In this document: piece after piece, positions 1-11,884 of the stretch
How positions within the stretch are numbered: position 1 is the first letter of the stretch
Layout: the number at the start of each line of letters is the position of its first letter
NCBI RefSeq assembly: GCF_028389875.1
Contig: NC_084667.1
Coordinates: 62,474,570-62,538,569, forward strand
Source of the DNA: Rhea pennata
Lineage: Eukaryota > Chordata > Aves > Rheiformes > Rheidae
Length of the DNA: 64,000 nt
Direction: 5' to 3'
The notes under the pieces: model-generated
Told to the model about the DNA's origin: nothing
Database searches by the model: none
The model's input: the letters and a program-made list of their open reading frames with translations, nothing else
Position numbers and translations under genes: made by a program

Positions 1-3000
1 GAGAGGGGAAAAAAAAGTAAGCCAATCTATGAAACTGAAAAATAGCTGCTCAAATTGCAAATGCTGACCATCTGAAGGCCCCAGGAACATAATCTGTCCC
101 ACTTCCACGCCCTACAAGATAATCGAGTGTTCTCAACAATCAGAATATTTTATATGTATTGGAAAGAAGTAAATCTCACTCAGCTGTCTCTCACTTTTAA
201 CAAGTTTATAGTAATATTTTCTTAAGCTCTTCAATCAAATACATTTTTATGCTGTTTCATCAATGTCAGGTGTTTAAGTCCAGAGAGACCATTGCCTTAC
301 GTAGTCTGATAGTCTTTGTAAGTCTGTAACAAGACTGCACTGTTGTTTACACCCCTTACAATCTTGACACATTTCTTTCTTTTCATATTAATCTGAAGCC
401 ACTTCTTGCAAGATGTTAATGTCCTCAGAGCTGTTTTTTGCTAATATTTTACCATTAAATTATTTGGATTATTGAAAATGTTTTGAGGTAAGCCGAATGT
501 TTAGCTTCTGACCAAAAGTTGCAACAGATAGAAGAATTAAAGCGTTTCATTCCTTGTCTTCTGTTGTTTCTGTTCTTTGTCTTCTATTGTTTCATTCCTT
601 GAGATTTTTTGTGAGATATGACTTTATTATGGCCTTCTCTGGAAGTTGCTATTTTTCACATTTTAATACTTTAGCTTTTCAGCTTTTCTGCTAAATGAAA
701 ACTTCCTGAAAAATCAGAAGTAAACAGTTCTACAAATCTTTCTCTTAGGATATCAACTGGATTTTAATTGTGGAAAAAACACAGTGGTGCATTAACACAT
801 CATAGTTCTTATGCTGGATTAAAGCAACTAGTTCAAAAGATTAGCTTGAAAGTAAAAACACCTTTTTGCTATATCTTGCTTGTATATAGCAGCAATCTAC
901 TTTAAAACATTGAATGTCATTATTTCTTGTATTTTACTTTGCTTTTAGGTGAATGATTAATTAATGTACTGTTAATTTCCTTAGCTACTATTGCTGGTTT
1001 TTCATCAGCAAAATCATATTTTTCTTTCTGCTTTGGTTGACTGATACTTTTTCACTCACACCTCTTTCTGCAGTCAGCCAGAACTACTGTGGTCTTCCCT
1101 TTTTCTTTTTTTTTTTTTTCCTTACCCGTTTCTCAGCAAAACTTTGCTATCGTTTAGCCTCTCAATTAAAACAGTAATAATAATATAAAAAGTAAGTGTT
1201 GTGTAATTGGGAAGCAGTTAAATTGGCAAAACAACTCATCATTGAACTGAAATGGCAAATTGCTTGCTAGTTGGAGTTATGTCCTGGCAGTACTTTGAAT
1301 GGGAAATTTCAGATACTGATGATTTTTCAGTAATTTGAGGATCTGTTAGTAATAGGTGGGTACTTAAGTCTGTTGCTATGGGAACAACTGAGCTGGAATT
1401 AAGCACTATTATTCCCTTGTGGAATGATAAGGGACAAGCAGATGGCTGTGAAAGCATTAATTCTTGTTTAGAAACATGCAGCTCTTTTACTAGCAAACCT
1501 GCCCTGCTCAAGTTTTGTGGTTTGTGGAGGCTTTTTTGAGATGATTGAAATTGGTTTCAGTTTATCAGGTATCTGTCAAGGAAGTTCATGGATCAACTTT
1601 GAAAGGGGGAAAATGGATTTAAGGAAAATGAGCTTAGATGATTCAATGTGTAGGATAAATATTACTGTTATTTTCTGATGTGTATTGAATGTTTCTGCTT
1701 TAGGAATGTTTATAGGCCCCAAATGTGAATTATAACAGACTTAATGGGGCAGGCTTTTTCCATGGAAAATTTAGTTATGGCTGTTTCTGGACTTGACACT
1801 TGTTGGATGCTTGAAGAGCAAATACAAAAGCATAATGACCCTTCTTGTTTGTGTTGCATGGAGGTATTGGAGTTGGATCTTGGGTTATCATGAAATGTGA
1901 AAGTTCAAAAGAGATGAACTGAAGTCACAAAAATGAGACTTTAAGGCCCATTACTTCTAGTCTCTGTGACAGGTCAGAAAGAAAAAGCTGCAGTGTAGCT
2001 CAGTTTGAGATTTTTTTTTTCTGCTCTGCAATTTTAGGGGCTAAATAAAAATGCATTTAATTTCTAGCTGAAAGCTATGATTCTTGAGTAATAGCCTGGT
2101 TTGAGGAACTGAATGTTTAAAGGAAAAAAAAAAATACTGTGAGAATTTGTTAATGCTAATAACTTAATGCTGCTCTTTACCTCGGGCTTACTGCCTATAT
2201 CTTGCACTGTAAATTAAGGGTTTTTTTTGTTTGTTTCTCTAAATTTAGTCAGCTTTGTCTGTTACAGGCAACAACAGGCAGCCTACTGTAGCTGATTAAA
2301 GCTAGTGCAGGAATACCTAAGTGCAATAAAAAGCATCAGGGCCCTTCTTTTGAATTGTCTGATCTAAAACTTAACTGGCTGCAGCTCTCTGAAGGCTGTT
2401 TTAGCCATCTGTGACTGGTCATTAGTGACACCAAGTGGGCCTGCTGCGGAATAACACGTTCAGTCCGTGGGTCGCTGTCGAAACGGTCTGACTGGCAGTG
2501 AGACACCTGGGTGCGTGCGTTCTGAAAAGCTACACGGATGTTGTATTTACGGCTGCCCGAAGAGACGCAGTCATTGCAGGACCAAAAATCTTGAGGTTTG
2601 TATTGCAATGAGTGATAAATTTTCACGTTTAGGAAGGAGACATCACATTTTCCGTGCAAGCCTTTACAAAAATATTTAACTATTAGAGGGTGCACTTAAG
2701 TCCTCAGGTTTTGTCCCGACAGTTTCGTGGACTTGATGGAGAGGAAGCCACCTTAAGCTCAAAATTGCGTGCTCTGTGTGCACATACATACCCTCATAGT
2801 ATGGTCTTAATTTTGAACTCGTGCAGTAAGCAGCTATTGCGTCGTCTTATTGTCTGTCTGACAATATCTCCCCGAAAAAAAAAAAGAGCTGCTTGCCTGT
2901 CAGTCTGCCTTCCTGCGTGCGTTCCTTGCTCTGCGGGGGCAGCTGTGGGCACCAGGCTGATCAGGTCATGAAAGCAGAAGAGTCAAAGTGTTGCCCCCGC

Positions 3001-4395
3001 TGTTCTTTTTGTAAACTACTTTGTATAATTTCTGGTCTAAATTTTGTTTATGGTTAGCTTACACTCTTACATTATCATGCCATTATTGTTCTCGAGTGGT
3101 TCCCCTCCCTCCTTAGCATTTATTCCTTTGATGTGTTTGAAGATAGTAATCATATCCCGCTCAACCTCCGTCTTTGCCAAGCTATACAAGGCAACGTATC
3201 CAGCTACTTCTTGTAAAATAAACTCCTCATTCCCTGGATCATCTAACTGGTTGTTCTCTGCACTTGATTATAGTTCAGTTAGCAAGAAATTTACTTCAGT
3301 GAAGAGCCCTGCTGTCAACTGACTGTGACCCAGCAAAATTTGGATTGATAAAAGCAATGAGAAGCAAACACTGCTTGAGAGCAGGGTTATTAAAACATAC
3401 AAAACTCTTGACTTTGCTCTTTCTCTGTGTCTTGGGCAGCACCACCTGCCAAAGATACTGGAAAGGCCTTTGTGGCTCTGGGAAAATTGTTTAGGCAGTG
3501 TTAGTGTAGTGTTAAACATTGTCAAGCACCCAAACGTTTTCTGAAAAATCCTGATGCCACATCTGCATGTGTAGGGGGATATCTTCATGCAGCAAGTCAT
3601 CCCTAGTGAAGACTTGAACGGTAGCAACTAATTTAAGCTTGTATTTGTAGGAACTGTAAAGTGTCTTGAAAACACACCAGTCTTGTATCCAGAAGAATGA
3701 GCTCCAGTAACAGAGTGTACTTAAACTAAATTACTGTTGTGAAAGAACTTCTAAAATATCCTGGTAAATAAAACATTTTATCTCATTATAGATATTTTGG
3801 CACCAATACGTGGTAGCAGGAGCTATTACTCCTGCTGTAGCTAACTTTCTTTATATTCTTTTATTCTGGTTGCTGCTAATTTTAGGCTGAAATTTCCCAG
3901 GCTTCCTGTGGTGTAGAAACAAACTCTTTGGAAGGATTTCAGCAAAATTTATTAATCTTTTGAGAAGAATCTTCTTGTTTTTAGTATATTTTATATCAGA
4001 TTGTTGGTACCAAATGTCAGTGTCTAATTCAAAGGAAATAAATGCTCCTATTTCAGAGTCACTAAATTATTCATGCAGCTGCATAAGTAATTTTTCCCTC
4101 ACCTTCCTCTGCAGGGTGGATCATTGGGGTTGCCTGTTCATGTGGTGCTTTTGTTCAGCGTAAAATGGCTTTGAAAATCATCACTCTTGGAGTTCTTTAC
4201 TGTAATCCCAAACTTGAAAGGACATTGAAGCATTTTCAGATGTGGAATTTGAGTGCATTGCAGTGCTACTGTAACTTTCGCATTTTATCCGATAGCCTGC
4301 AGGTTCAGAATAAGCTTTCTTTTTTTTTTCCCCCAAAATCTGCTAGTGACTGTACTTACTAATGTTTCTTATATGTGGATATGAGGAAGTAGGTA
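1..4395. other. Non-coding stretch upstream of WDR89; no gene seen
   Basis: AT-rich DNA with short homopolymer runs. All open frames are under 120 codons and none resembles a known protein. Because the WDR89 coding exon begins at a splice acceptor, this stretch is probably WDR89 intron or 5' flank; its first exon was not located. A mildly CpG-enriched spot lies at about 2440-2620, without a convincing promoter or donor. Positions 545-600 hold an imperfect tandem duplication of a cattccttgtcttct-type unit. Confidence 0.6.
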
Positions 4396-4590
4396 AGTAC
4401 TGTCTCTGTTTTGCTAATTAAGAAAATGAAGACTGAATGTTGCATCTTGCTGGGAATTACTCAGTAAGCTGTCCTGCAGAATCAGGGCTACTAAGTAGGC
4501 TTTCGTAGGTCATGGTCTTGTTCAATTCATCTTACCGTTCAGACAAATAACTTGATCTCAGTCTTCCTTGTCTGTGAGATGACCATCTTG
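4396..4590. repeat. Possible degenerate MIR/CORE-SINE fragments
   Basis: On the + strand, about 4405-4490 reads like the worn 3' half of MIR: gaaaatgaagactga, then a cttgc segment, then cagaatcagggct, in the order of the MIR segments for the gaggaaactgag, cttgcccaaggtcac and agccggg blocks. A second piece at about 4550-4585 (ctcagtcttccttgtctgtg) resembles the same core in reverse orientation. Both are strongly diverged and may be chance. Confidence 0.3.
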
Positions 4591-5483
4591 GTGTGTAGTG
4601 CCTAGTGCCAAGTCAAACAGCTTGTTGTTTCTTTCAACAAAAGAAAATGCTGTTAGTGGGGAGGTGCATGAGAAATAGAGTTCAGAGAAAGTTATGAACT
4701 TTCTCTTAGCTGATGATAGTTATATTGTGGAAATGTGAAAGGGGAAAACATCAATACTATTTGCAGCAGAATGACGTACTACCTGGCGTGCTTTATTTCC
4801 AGCAGTTGCTGGCTGCAACAACTGAGAGAGAGAGAGAGAGAGAGAGATCAGTACTGTCTCTTCTTTCTTATGTTTGTGGTTACAAAAAGTAAGGTCAGTA
4901 TGGCGTCTATGGTGGGAGGTGCCCAAGAGAAAGGAAATGACTTTTCTGTGGTCTCTGTGGTCTGATGAGATAAGCACAAGTGCAGAAGGCTGAGACTTGG
5001 ATTCTCTTCAAGCTTTGCAATGGATTTGCTGTGAATAGCCACAGTTGCATTAGGTGTTGTGTTTTGAAGCTGTGGGTTATCTACCATGTCCAGGAGTTGT
5101 GAGCACTGATGTTTGCATGGTAGTTGGACAGCCAGCTCCAGAGCTGTTGGGTACATCATCCACTGGGGAGAGTTAACCAGTATCTGGGGTCTCATTGCAG
5201 GAGGGAGTTGTTAGAGACCATCTCAGTGTCACAGAATTGGCCATGGCTTCTGTTTTGGATGCATACCCTTCTTTCAGAAGCTAAGCTTATGCTTAGTCCC
5301 ATATGCCCTTAGCATGCTCGGGTGGGGTAGAGTTTAGGCACTGTTTATAGCTGGGAGAGGAGAGGGGCTAGAGGTACAAACGTACTATTTGACACCCATT
5401 GTGGTGACCTGCTCCAGTCCCAATGCCGCAGCCCTGTACTTGGATGATCTCTAGAGACCATCTGAAGATAGAGAGTTTATTTG
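4591..5483. other. Non-coding stretch with a GA microsatellite; no gene seen
   Basis: Apart from the GA repeat at 4824-4847, nothing here has a recognisable coding or RNA signature. The opposite-strand open frame at 4848-5195 runs into the GA repeat and has no family resemblance. A short segment near 5440-5462 (gatgatctctagaga) looks a little like a CR1 3' end but is too short to call. Confidence 0.55.
4824..4847. repeat. (GA)12 microsatellite
   Basis: An uninterrupted GA dinucleotide run of about 12 units, flanked by unique sequence. Confidence 0.95.
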
Positions 5484-5625
5484 GGGGCAAGTTTAGCTTG
5501 GTTGGTTAGAGCGTAGTGCTGTTAATGCCAAGGTCGGGGGTTCAATCTCCGTACAGGGCTACGCTGAGGGTTGGACTAGATGATCTCCAGAGGTCCCTTC
5601 CAACCTTACCATTCTATGATTTATG
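5484..5625 (+). mobile_element. tRNA-Ile-derived SINE with CR1 3' tail (TguSINE1-like)
   Basis: This is a composite retroposon of about 140 bp. The head (about 5487-5561) follows tRNA-Ile: tagcttggttgg is the A box, then gttagagcg, a D/anticodon-arm region ending gccaaggtc, and ggttcaatctc is the B box. The anticodon loop is mutated and the acceptor ends no longer pair, so it is not a working tRNA. From about 5568 it turns into a CR1 3' end (ttggactagatgatctcc, ggtcccttccaac), ending in attctatgatt, the CR1 terminal signature recognised by CR1 reverse transcriptase. SINEs of this tRNA-Ile plus CR1 design are known from passerine birds (TguSINE1 in zebra finch), whereas most other birds have almost no SINEs. 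No clear target-site duplication is visible, as expected for CR1 mobilisation. Family assignment is from memory of the design, not from an alignment. Confidence 0.82.
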
Positions 5626-8600
5626 GTTCACCTATTCAGAGGTGTGTCAGCATCCAATATATGCACAGATTAGCTTTTGCAGAGTTTCTGAATACAGTAT
5701 GCTTTACTAAAAAATAAAGCACAGGAACATATGTCATTTAGAAGATAAATGCCTTGATTACAATTTCTCTTTCTGTAATTTAATGTTTCCTTGGGAATCT
5801 TTCAGCTCTGCCTGTATAAAATAGGATTGCTTCTGCTGCAGTTTCTCTCAGCTTGATCTGAGAATAGCCATGAGAGCAAAATTAGAGCATCTCTTATCCT
5901 CTTATTACCCAGCAGTCTCCTTTATTGGATGACCACCGTCATCAGCACCTGTATGCTGTTACCTCCTCTTCCTGGTGACATTGCTAACTAGGAAACCTCC
6001 TTCTGCGAGTCCGTTCTCAATTGGATCCAGCTGCTCATGTCACAGTTAGATTTTGGTGGTAGAGGACTTACTCTGCTGCCCCTCTGTTGTAAGAGCTGTG
6101 CTACTAGCATCAAAGTGGATGAATAGAGAAGATTAAAAAAAGAACCCCCCCAAATCTGCTTGCAGTAATGTGCGACAGCTCAGAGCGTTTAGCATCTTTT
6201 TTTCCCCCACAGGTTGTCCAACTTGTTGTGGAGCAGGTATTGGCAAAACATCTGTTTACGCCCTATAAGATGAGTCCACAAAGGTGGTAATTTCAGTGTT
6301 TTTCTGATTTCTTATTAAACCTCGAAGAACTGTGCCTCTGTGACTTTCTCTTTGATCCCTTCTGATTCTAATTCTTATTTTTTCCTCCAAATGTTACTGT
6401 TGTTGAAGTCTACCGCCCTGTCCCATCTACAGATTGATCTCTTCCTATTCTCGAGCAGAATTGTACCTCCGGGGTCCATGCTGTGGGGACCATGGGGTGC
6501 ATTTGGGTTCATGGAATCCTGAGTGTTTTTATATCTTCTTTTTTTATGCCCTTCCAAAAGATCTTATTGTGGTAGTGCATTCACCCCTACCCCCAGTTTC
6601 TGCTCTCCTGATGTATTTTTCTCTGTAGTACAAATGCAAAATTAGGTACAGTTACTTCTTGCTGTGCTTTACATTTGGAAACTAGATGTAGCTGATTTGA
6701 AAGGATGAAATAATTCTCTTGGCAGTTTCCATCTTGTCTCTGCACTTCAGCATATCCTGTTGTGCATCTTACTCCCTTCCTGCTTGATAGACTAAATGCT
6801 GTTCTCTTCACTTTAAAATGGTTTTATGGGCATGCTGCATGAACTCCTTATCTCTTTGGTATCTCTATTTGGTAAAATAACAAAATCTGCTATAGGAATT
6901 TGTGTTCTACAGAAACTATATATGCTTGATACTTTTTGCAAGTCTCTTCCTTGCTTAGTTCATTTGACTGATCTGTCTCGTGTTGTAAAGTGGTGCCGAT
7001 GAGGAGAGGTCTCTAAAGGCATTTTGTCACTCGTGAAGCACAGCATGCTAATGTTGTTCTCCTCAGCCACCCTTGTGCTTTTCTTTTTTTGTTTTAAAAT
7101 GCAAACCATATGTAATGTTGCATGCATGAATTGCTTTCTGCTGCCCAGAGCTTCAGGTTTGTTCTTATTTTGTTCTTGAACTTCTAATAATTGTGAAAAT
7201 AAAGGGAGGGTCTGTTTGCACTGTTTACAGTAGGAAAGAACAGTGCAAGATTTCATCTACTGCTGTTCAAATCCCTTGCTATTTTTGGTATTTGACCTCT
7301 GCGGAGAAGCTTGCCAAATTTGCAGGTTGTTTTCATTTTTATTACGTGTTTCTACCCTCCTACTCACAAGTTACTCTTACGTACTGATTTAATCTTTGAG
7401 ACAAAATCTTGTTTCTCCCACATTTTCCACTGTATTTTTTCAGAGGGGTAATTTTATGTTTCTCTGCATTGTTGAGCTAAGTCCCCTTTGGAAATGAGAT
7501 ATAGCAGAACTGCATAGTTCTAGTGTACAAAGCTGAAAGGAAAAGGAAAATAGTTTTTGAATCACTTTTTTTTTAATTATGAATTAAAGACATATGAGTG
7601 CTTGCTTGAGTTGAGAAGGTGATGTTCAGAATAATGCACAAAGAACACAGCAGTAGACGCTTAGATAATATTAAATATTTAGTTTGTGCTGATAGGTGCT
7701 TACCTAGGCCACTTCTCTGTTGTCGGGAAGGCCTGTTCTGGGCACCCATGGCTGTTTGCTGCTAGTTTTGCTGTGTGTTTTCAGACTCCATTAGTGAGAA
7801 CTATTTTACCAAAGCATCTGAAAATTCTGTCCCTCCTGTTTGTCATCCCTTCTGCTTTGTGCTTTCTGCCCCAAAAAGCAAAAATATTTCTCCTTTAAAG
7901 GGGCTTTATAGGATGCCCCAGAGGTCAAAATGTTTTAGGTTATTTCAGAGTATTGTATATACTTTGAGTTCAGAAGGTGTAACGAATTTTGAGTGTGCTT
8001 CAAGAAGCTCACTGTTTCTGGTGGTCATGATATTGGAGAGACATGCAGGGGTTGCATGCAACTGTGAAGTTAATTCATAGAGAAGGTTGCATGAAGGTTT
8101 TCATTTCAGAGAACTAGATACAGTACAAAGAAGGTTCAGGTTTAATTTATAAAAGATAGGTTTTATCTTGTTCAGTGGGTGCAAATGTAGATGGCAGACA
8201 CATTTTTGCTAGCACGTTAACATCATCTGAATTTTTGTCTGTGTTGGACTCTACTCATGGGTTCAGGCCCTGCACCACTGTGAGCTGAAATAAATGAAGA
8301 ACCTAAATTTGTGAATCAAAGCACCCTAACTAGAGTTGTTTAACTCTCCTAACTAACTCATGTCCTGAGCAAAGGAGATATCTTGGAGAAAGCATTGGCC
8401 AAAAACTCTATCTGTGGAATTTCTTCTGAGACTGGAACAGTTCAAGAGCAAGCTGTTCTCCCCCCACTCCCCAAAGTTTCTATCGAAGTGGCCTGAACAG
8501 TTTTCATCGTTGATCATTGAAATGGGCTGCAGCGATGCATGGAAATTGCCTCCGGTTTCAAAGATACTGTCAGCCAGAGGATTTTTGGGGGACCTTCACA

Positions 8601-9864
8601 AAATCGATAGCTGCGGTGGCTACGTTAAGGAGCGCTAAACTGGGAAGCGCTTCACTTCTGCGGCGCAGAGCACCATGTGCTTTGTAAGTGGCAGCAATCC
8701 AGGGCTTAGTTATCTTCCATTGTGTTTGGGAGATCATTGCTTCCTATTTGTCTCATAAATTTAACACAGATCCTATTCCTGCCATTTAAACTTTCCCATC
8801 AAAATACAACAGTGACTTCCCCTCCTGAAAAGGAAGGGCTGGCAGCTACACCCTGAAGTCTGAGCATGGATTGTTTATATAACCTTCGATCAGAGATTCA
8901 TCATAGTTTGAAGACTTTTGCACTAGGGCAAACATTGTACTGAGGTTTTAGCAAGCCCTGGCTGCCATCAGTGCTGTGTTAAGGCTGCTTCGTCGTTGCA
9001 GTGGAAGTAGAGTTGAAGTCTGTACCCTTCAGCTTCCTGGTGATATAAATTACACGTCTAGCTGGAAAACATGAACAGCTCTTTCTGGTATTTCAAATAG
9101 CTGTAACTACGTCATTTGGGGGTAAAAGCTGAGGAACTATCTTGGGCTAATGTTATTTTCCAGAAAATATTATTAAATCTGAAGGAAGCATGTTTTTGCA
9201 GGCTCTGGCTTTTTGCAGCTTCTACATATTTGTAGAGTTCCCTTCCTTTCTCCTACCCCCAAAACAGTAAAAACTGTGACATGAAAGGTGAGTGTTGTAG
9301 AAAGTGCTTGTTGAATAAATTCTCTGACAAAGTTGGTAATATTTAAATAAACTGCAGCTTGCTTTCCAAATGGATGACACTTGTCAGGAATGTGTCTGCT
9401 TAGGTTTACGTGGCCTTTTGAGTACAAAAATGTCTGATTATTCTGAGCTTCAAATTCAGGTCACTCTGGAAAACCATCTTCCTCTTAAAGAAATTTACAG
9501 AGAGAACCCGATTTTTTGGTACTCATAGCAGTGCAGGTTAGCTGAGCTATAAAGCTGCTTTCTTCACGTCCAAGTATATGTTTGGAAATACCGTTTTAAT
9601 GAAAGTTGCTGTTGTAATTCTTTGGCAGACTCGATTAAGCAAAAGCTGCCCCTTTTAGTACACAAATACTTTGTCACACAGCTACGCTGTGATTTTTTTC
9701 AAAAATGAAGTTTGGCAAGGCCAGGTAACGCTGAGCCTTGCTCTTGGTTGCGGCCTCCAGAGCAGTGTTCGAGAACAGTGCTCTTCAGCGTAACGGTCCT
9801 CCCAACAGCTTGGTCCCTTTGAGGACGTATCCAGAAAAGCACGTTAAGGAGCAAGCCCTGCAGG
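5626..9864. other. Non-coding stretch upstream of WDR89; no gene seen
   Basis: Composition is ordinary, and open frames of 60-101 codons are without family resemblance. A donor-like gtaagt occurs at about 8682 after a small CpG-enriched segment (8600-8670) and could be a 5' untranslated exon of WDR89, but there is no independent support. No tRNA, snoRNA or repeat was recognised. Confidence 0.5.
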
Positions 9865-9877
9865 TAGGGTTAGGGTT
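9865..9877 (+). repeat. Two-unit interstitial telomere-like motif
   Basis: The sequence tagggttagggtt is two units of the vertebrate telomere repeat. At this length it is most likely chance or the trace of a repair event. Confidence 0.6.
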
Positions 9878-11700
9878 GCACGCAAGCTCATGCCAGAAAG
9901 CATGTTGACTGCTCCTCAGAGGGGAAAGGAGTTTCCACAGGATGTCTGCATTTCGTGGCAAAAATTACTTGTAGATGTGCTCGGAAAGGTTGCTTTGATG
10001 TAGAAGATTAACCTGGGGACCTCATTGCCAGGATATTACTGAGGCAAATAGCTTAGCGAGATTATTTGAGACTTGGGAATTAAGCTTTTATGGGTATGTC
10101 GTCTTAAGCTGTTTTTAAAGATGTGCTCTTGTTTGTGACACGGTGTGCTGAGCACTTGCGCGTACCAGCCGGGAACAAAACCCAGATGCTGCAGGCAAAC
10201 AAAAAGAGCAGAACGCAGCTTTGCCCTGGCAGCTTTTCCTTTTTGCTGATCCCTCGCGCTGACTTTTCACGTAACTAGCCTAAAATAAGTAACGCGCGGT
10301 ACCTTCCTCGTTTCACCCCCAAAAGTCCAGCCTGAAGAATTTCAGAAAAAAATTATGGTGGGACAGCTGGAAAGATATGAAAATACTTCTTTATTGAACT
10401 GTGAGTCTGGCTCATTTTTCTTCAGTTTCTAGTCTAATCTCAGAAATAGTTGTTTTGTGCATGTGATTACTACTGCTGGGTGCTGGCCTAGTTCTTAAAA
10501 AAATAAATGGACTTTTGAGTATTCCTTTACCTTTGCGTGCAATAGCTGAAATATCCATACAAATGAGAAGTAACTGGAGAGAACTGACCCCCCCCACAAG
10601 AACCTACTATGATTTTTTCAAATATTTGAATTTTTCTTTTCCACACAGAAAAGTGGTCTAGTCTAAGCTAAAATTTTCACAGAAAGCATGCATGTGTTTG
10701 CCTATGTTCATTTTCCATACTGCAATTACATCTCTGACTCTTTTAGTCCTCTTTTTCTTTTAATGATCAAAGGCCATGAACTGACTAAAATTACTTATTG
10801 ATTATGACAATAAATCATCTAATTTAAATGCTTAGATACTTTTTCTGACTGTAAATTGATGTAAACCTTTACTGTGATTGTAGAATTGAGTTCTGCTTTG
10901 TGCTACAGAAAAGAATATTTCTGTTTTTCAAGGCACACTATTCTGGAGAATGTTCTTTGTGTATGAGGATTGAGAAAATACTTTTTGTTCTGTTTTGCTT
11001 TGTAGTACTTGTATTTTAGACCTCTGCATGTCACTGAAATATTAGGGGTTTCTAGGAGAGTTCAGTAATGCCAGAGAAGAGTTGCTTCAAAAAATGAGAT
11101 TTTTATCGCTTGCACTACGAGCCAGCTTTATGTAGATGTTTAGGAGCCTGAAGAAACAGTTAGGTTCTTAGGAGAATTGATGATAATAACGAAGATGCTT
11201 AATTCCAGTGAATTCTATCCATGTAATATAGCTGGTTTAGCTGCCCCATGGTACATTGATGGGTGTTTATGTGCGTCGCTGGGCACCTAAATACTTGGAA
11301 AACTTACTTAATCTGACTGTTTTAGGCTGTAGTTATGTACATAATTTTTTGTCTTGTTCTCTCCCTATCCTTCTTGCCTGCCCCCAGCAGAAAAGTTGAT
11401 TTAAGAAGTCTCCTGCAGTTCTACTGATGCAACTATTTGTGGGCTGCGCTTTCCAGCAGCCTTTTGGATTATTCCTCAGCAGGCAGTGGTGAGAACTTCA
11501 TTGTCTTTTCACTTGCGGAAAACTGTCTTTCCTACTTTATAAAAACAATAAAGCAAATTTAGCTAAATGACTTTCACAGGATTCAAAAACAGACTACTTA
11601 ATCTTTTAAGGGGATTATATGATGTAGTGCTTGCAATCTCAGGGTACTGAACTCCTTAGCTCAGGAAGCACCTTTCCATTCCGTTTCTGTAAATGAAGTT
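9878..11700. other. Non-coding stretch immediately upstream of the WDR89 exon
   Basis: AT-rich DNA with no recognisable exon or RNA. It contains a short C run (about 10588-10594) and several poly-T tracts. It is best read as the intron preceding the WDR89 coding exon. Confidence 0.5.
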
Positions 11701-11805
11701 GTAGTAGACAGAGCACTGGGCTAATTGAATTTTGACTTCATGTGCTAGCTCTCTGCAAGATGCTTTTTCATTTGTGTATTTGTAAAGCTAGCATTATTTC
11801 AGAAT
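11701..11805 (-). mobile_element. MIR/CORE-SINE remnant, reverse orientation
   Basis: The + strand reads gagcactgggct, then ttgacttcatgtgctagctct, gcaagatgctttttcatttg and tttgtaaa. This is the order of a reverse-complemented MIR (agagcactgggct, ggttctattcccggctct, gcaagtcacttcacctct, tctgtaaaatgg). It is strongly diverged and ends about 40 bp before the WDR89 splice acceptor, so it lies in the acceptor-proximal intron. Confidence 0.55.
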
Positions 11806-11830
11806 GATTTAATTAAAATGCATCTTGGAT

Positions 11831-11844
11831 TTTCCTTGTTACAG
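11831..11844 (+). promoter_or_regulatory. WDR89: WDR89 splice acceptor (3' splice site)
   Basis: A pyrimidine-rich tract ends in ttgttacag, with the AG at 11843-11844. The exon that follows begins at 11845 and carries the WDR89 start codon 40 bases further on. This matches the known structure of WDR89, whose leader is spliced and whose coding region is intronless. Confidence 0.65.
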
Positions 11845-11884
11845 ATTTCTGACAGCTTAAGGTACAACATTCATTGTGACCGCA

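Noticed and set aside
5487-5561. A functional tRNA-Ile gene
   Set aside because: The anticodon loop is altered, the acceptor ends do not pair, and the sequence continues directly into a CR1 tail, so it is a SINE head.
11876-11884. A longer WDR89 start nine bases upstream
   Set aside because: It would use GTG. The ATG at 11885 is in strong context and matches the known MEKIEEQ start.
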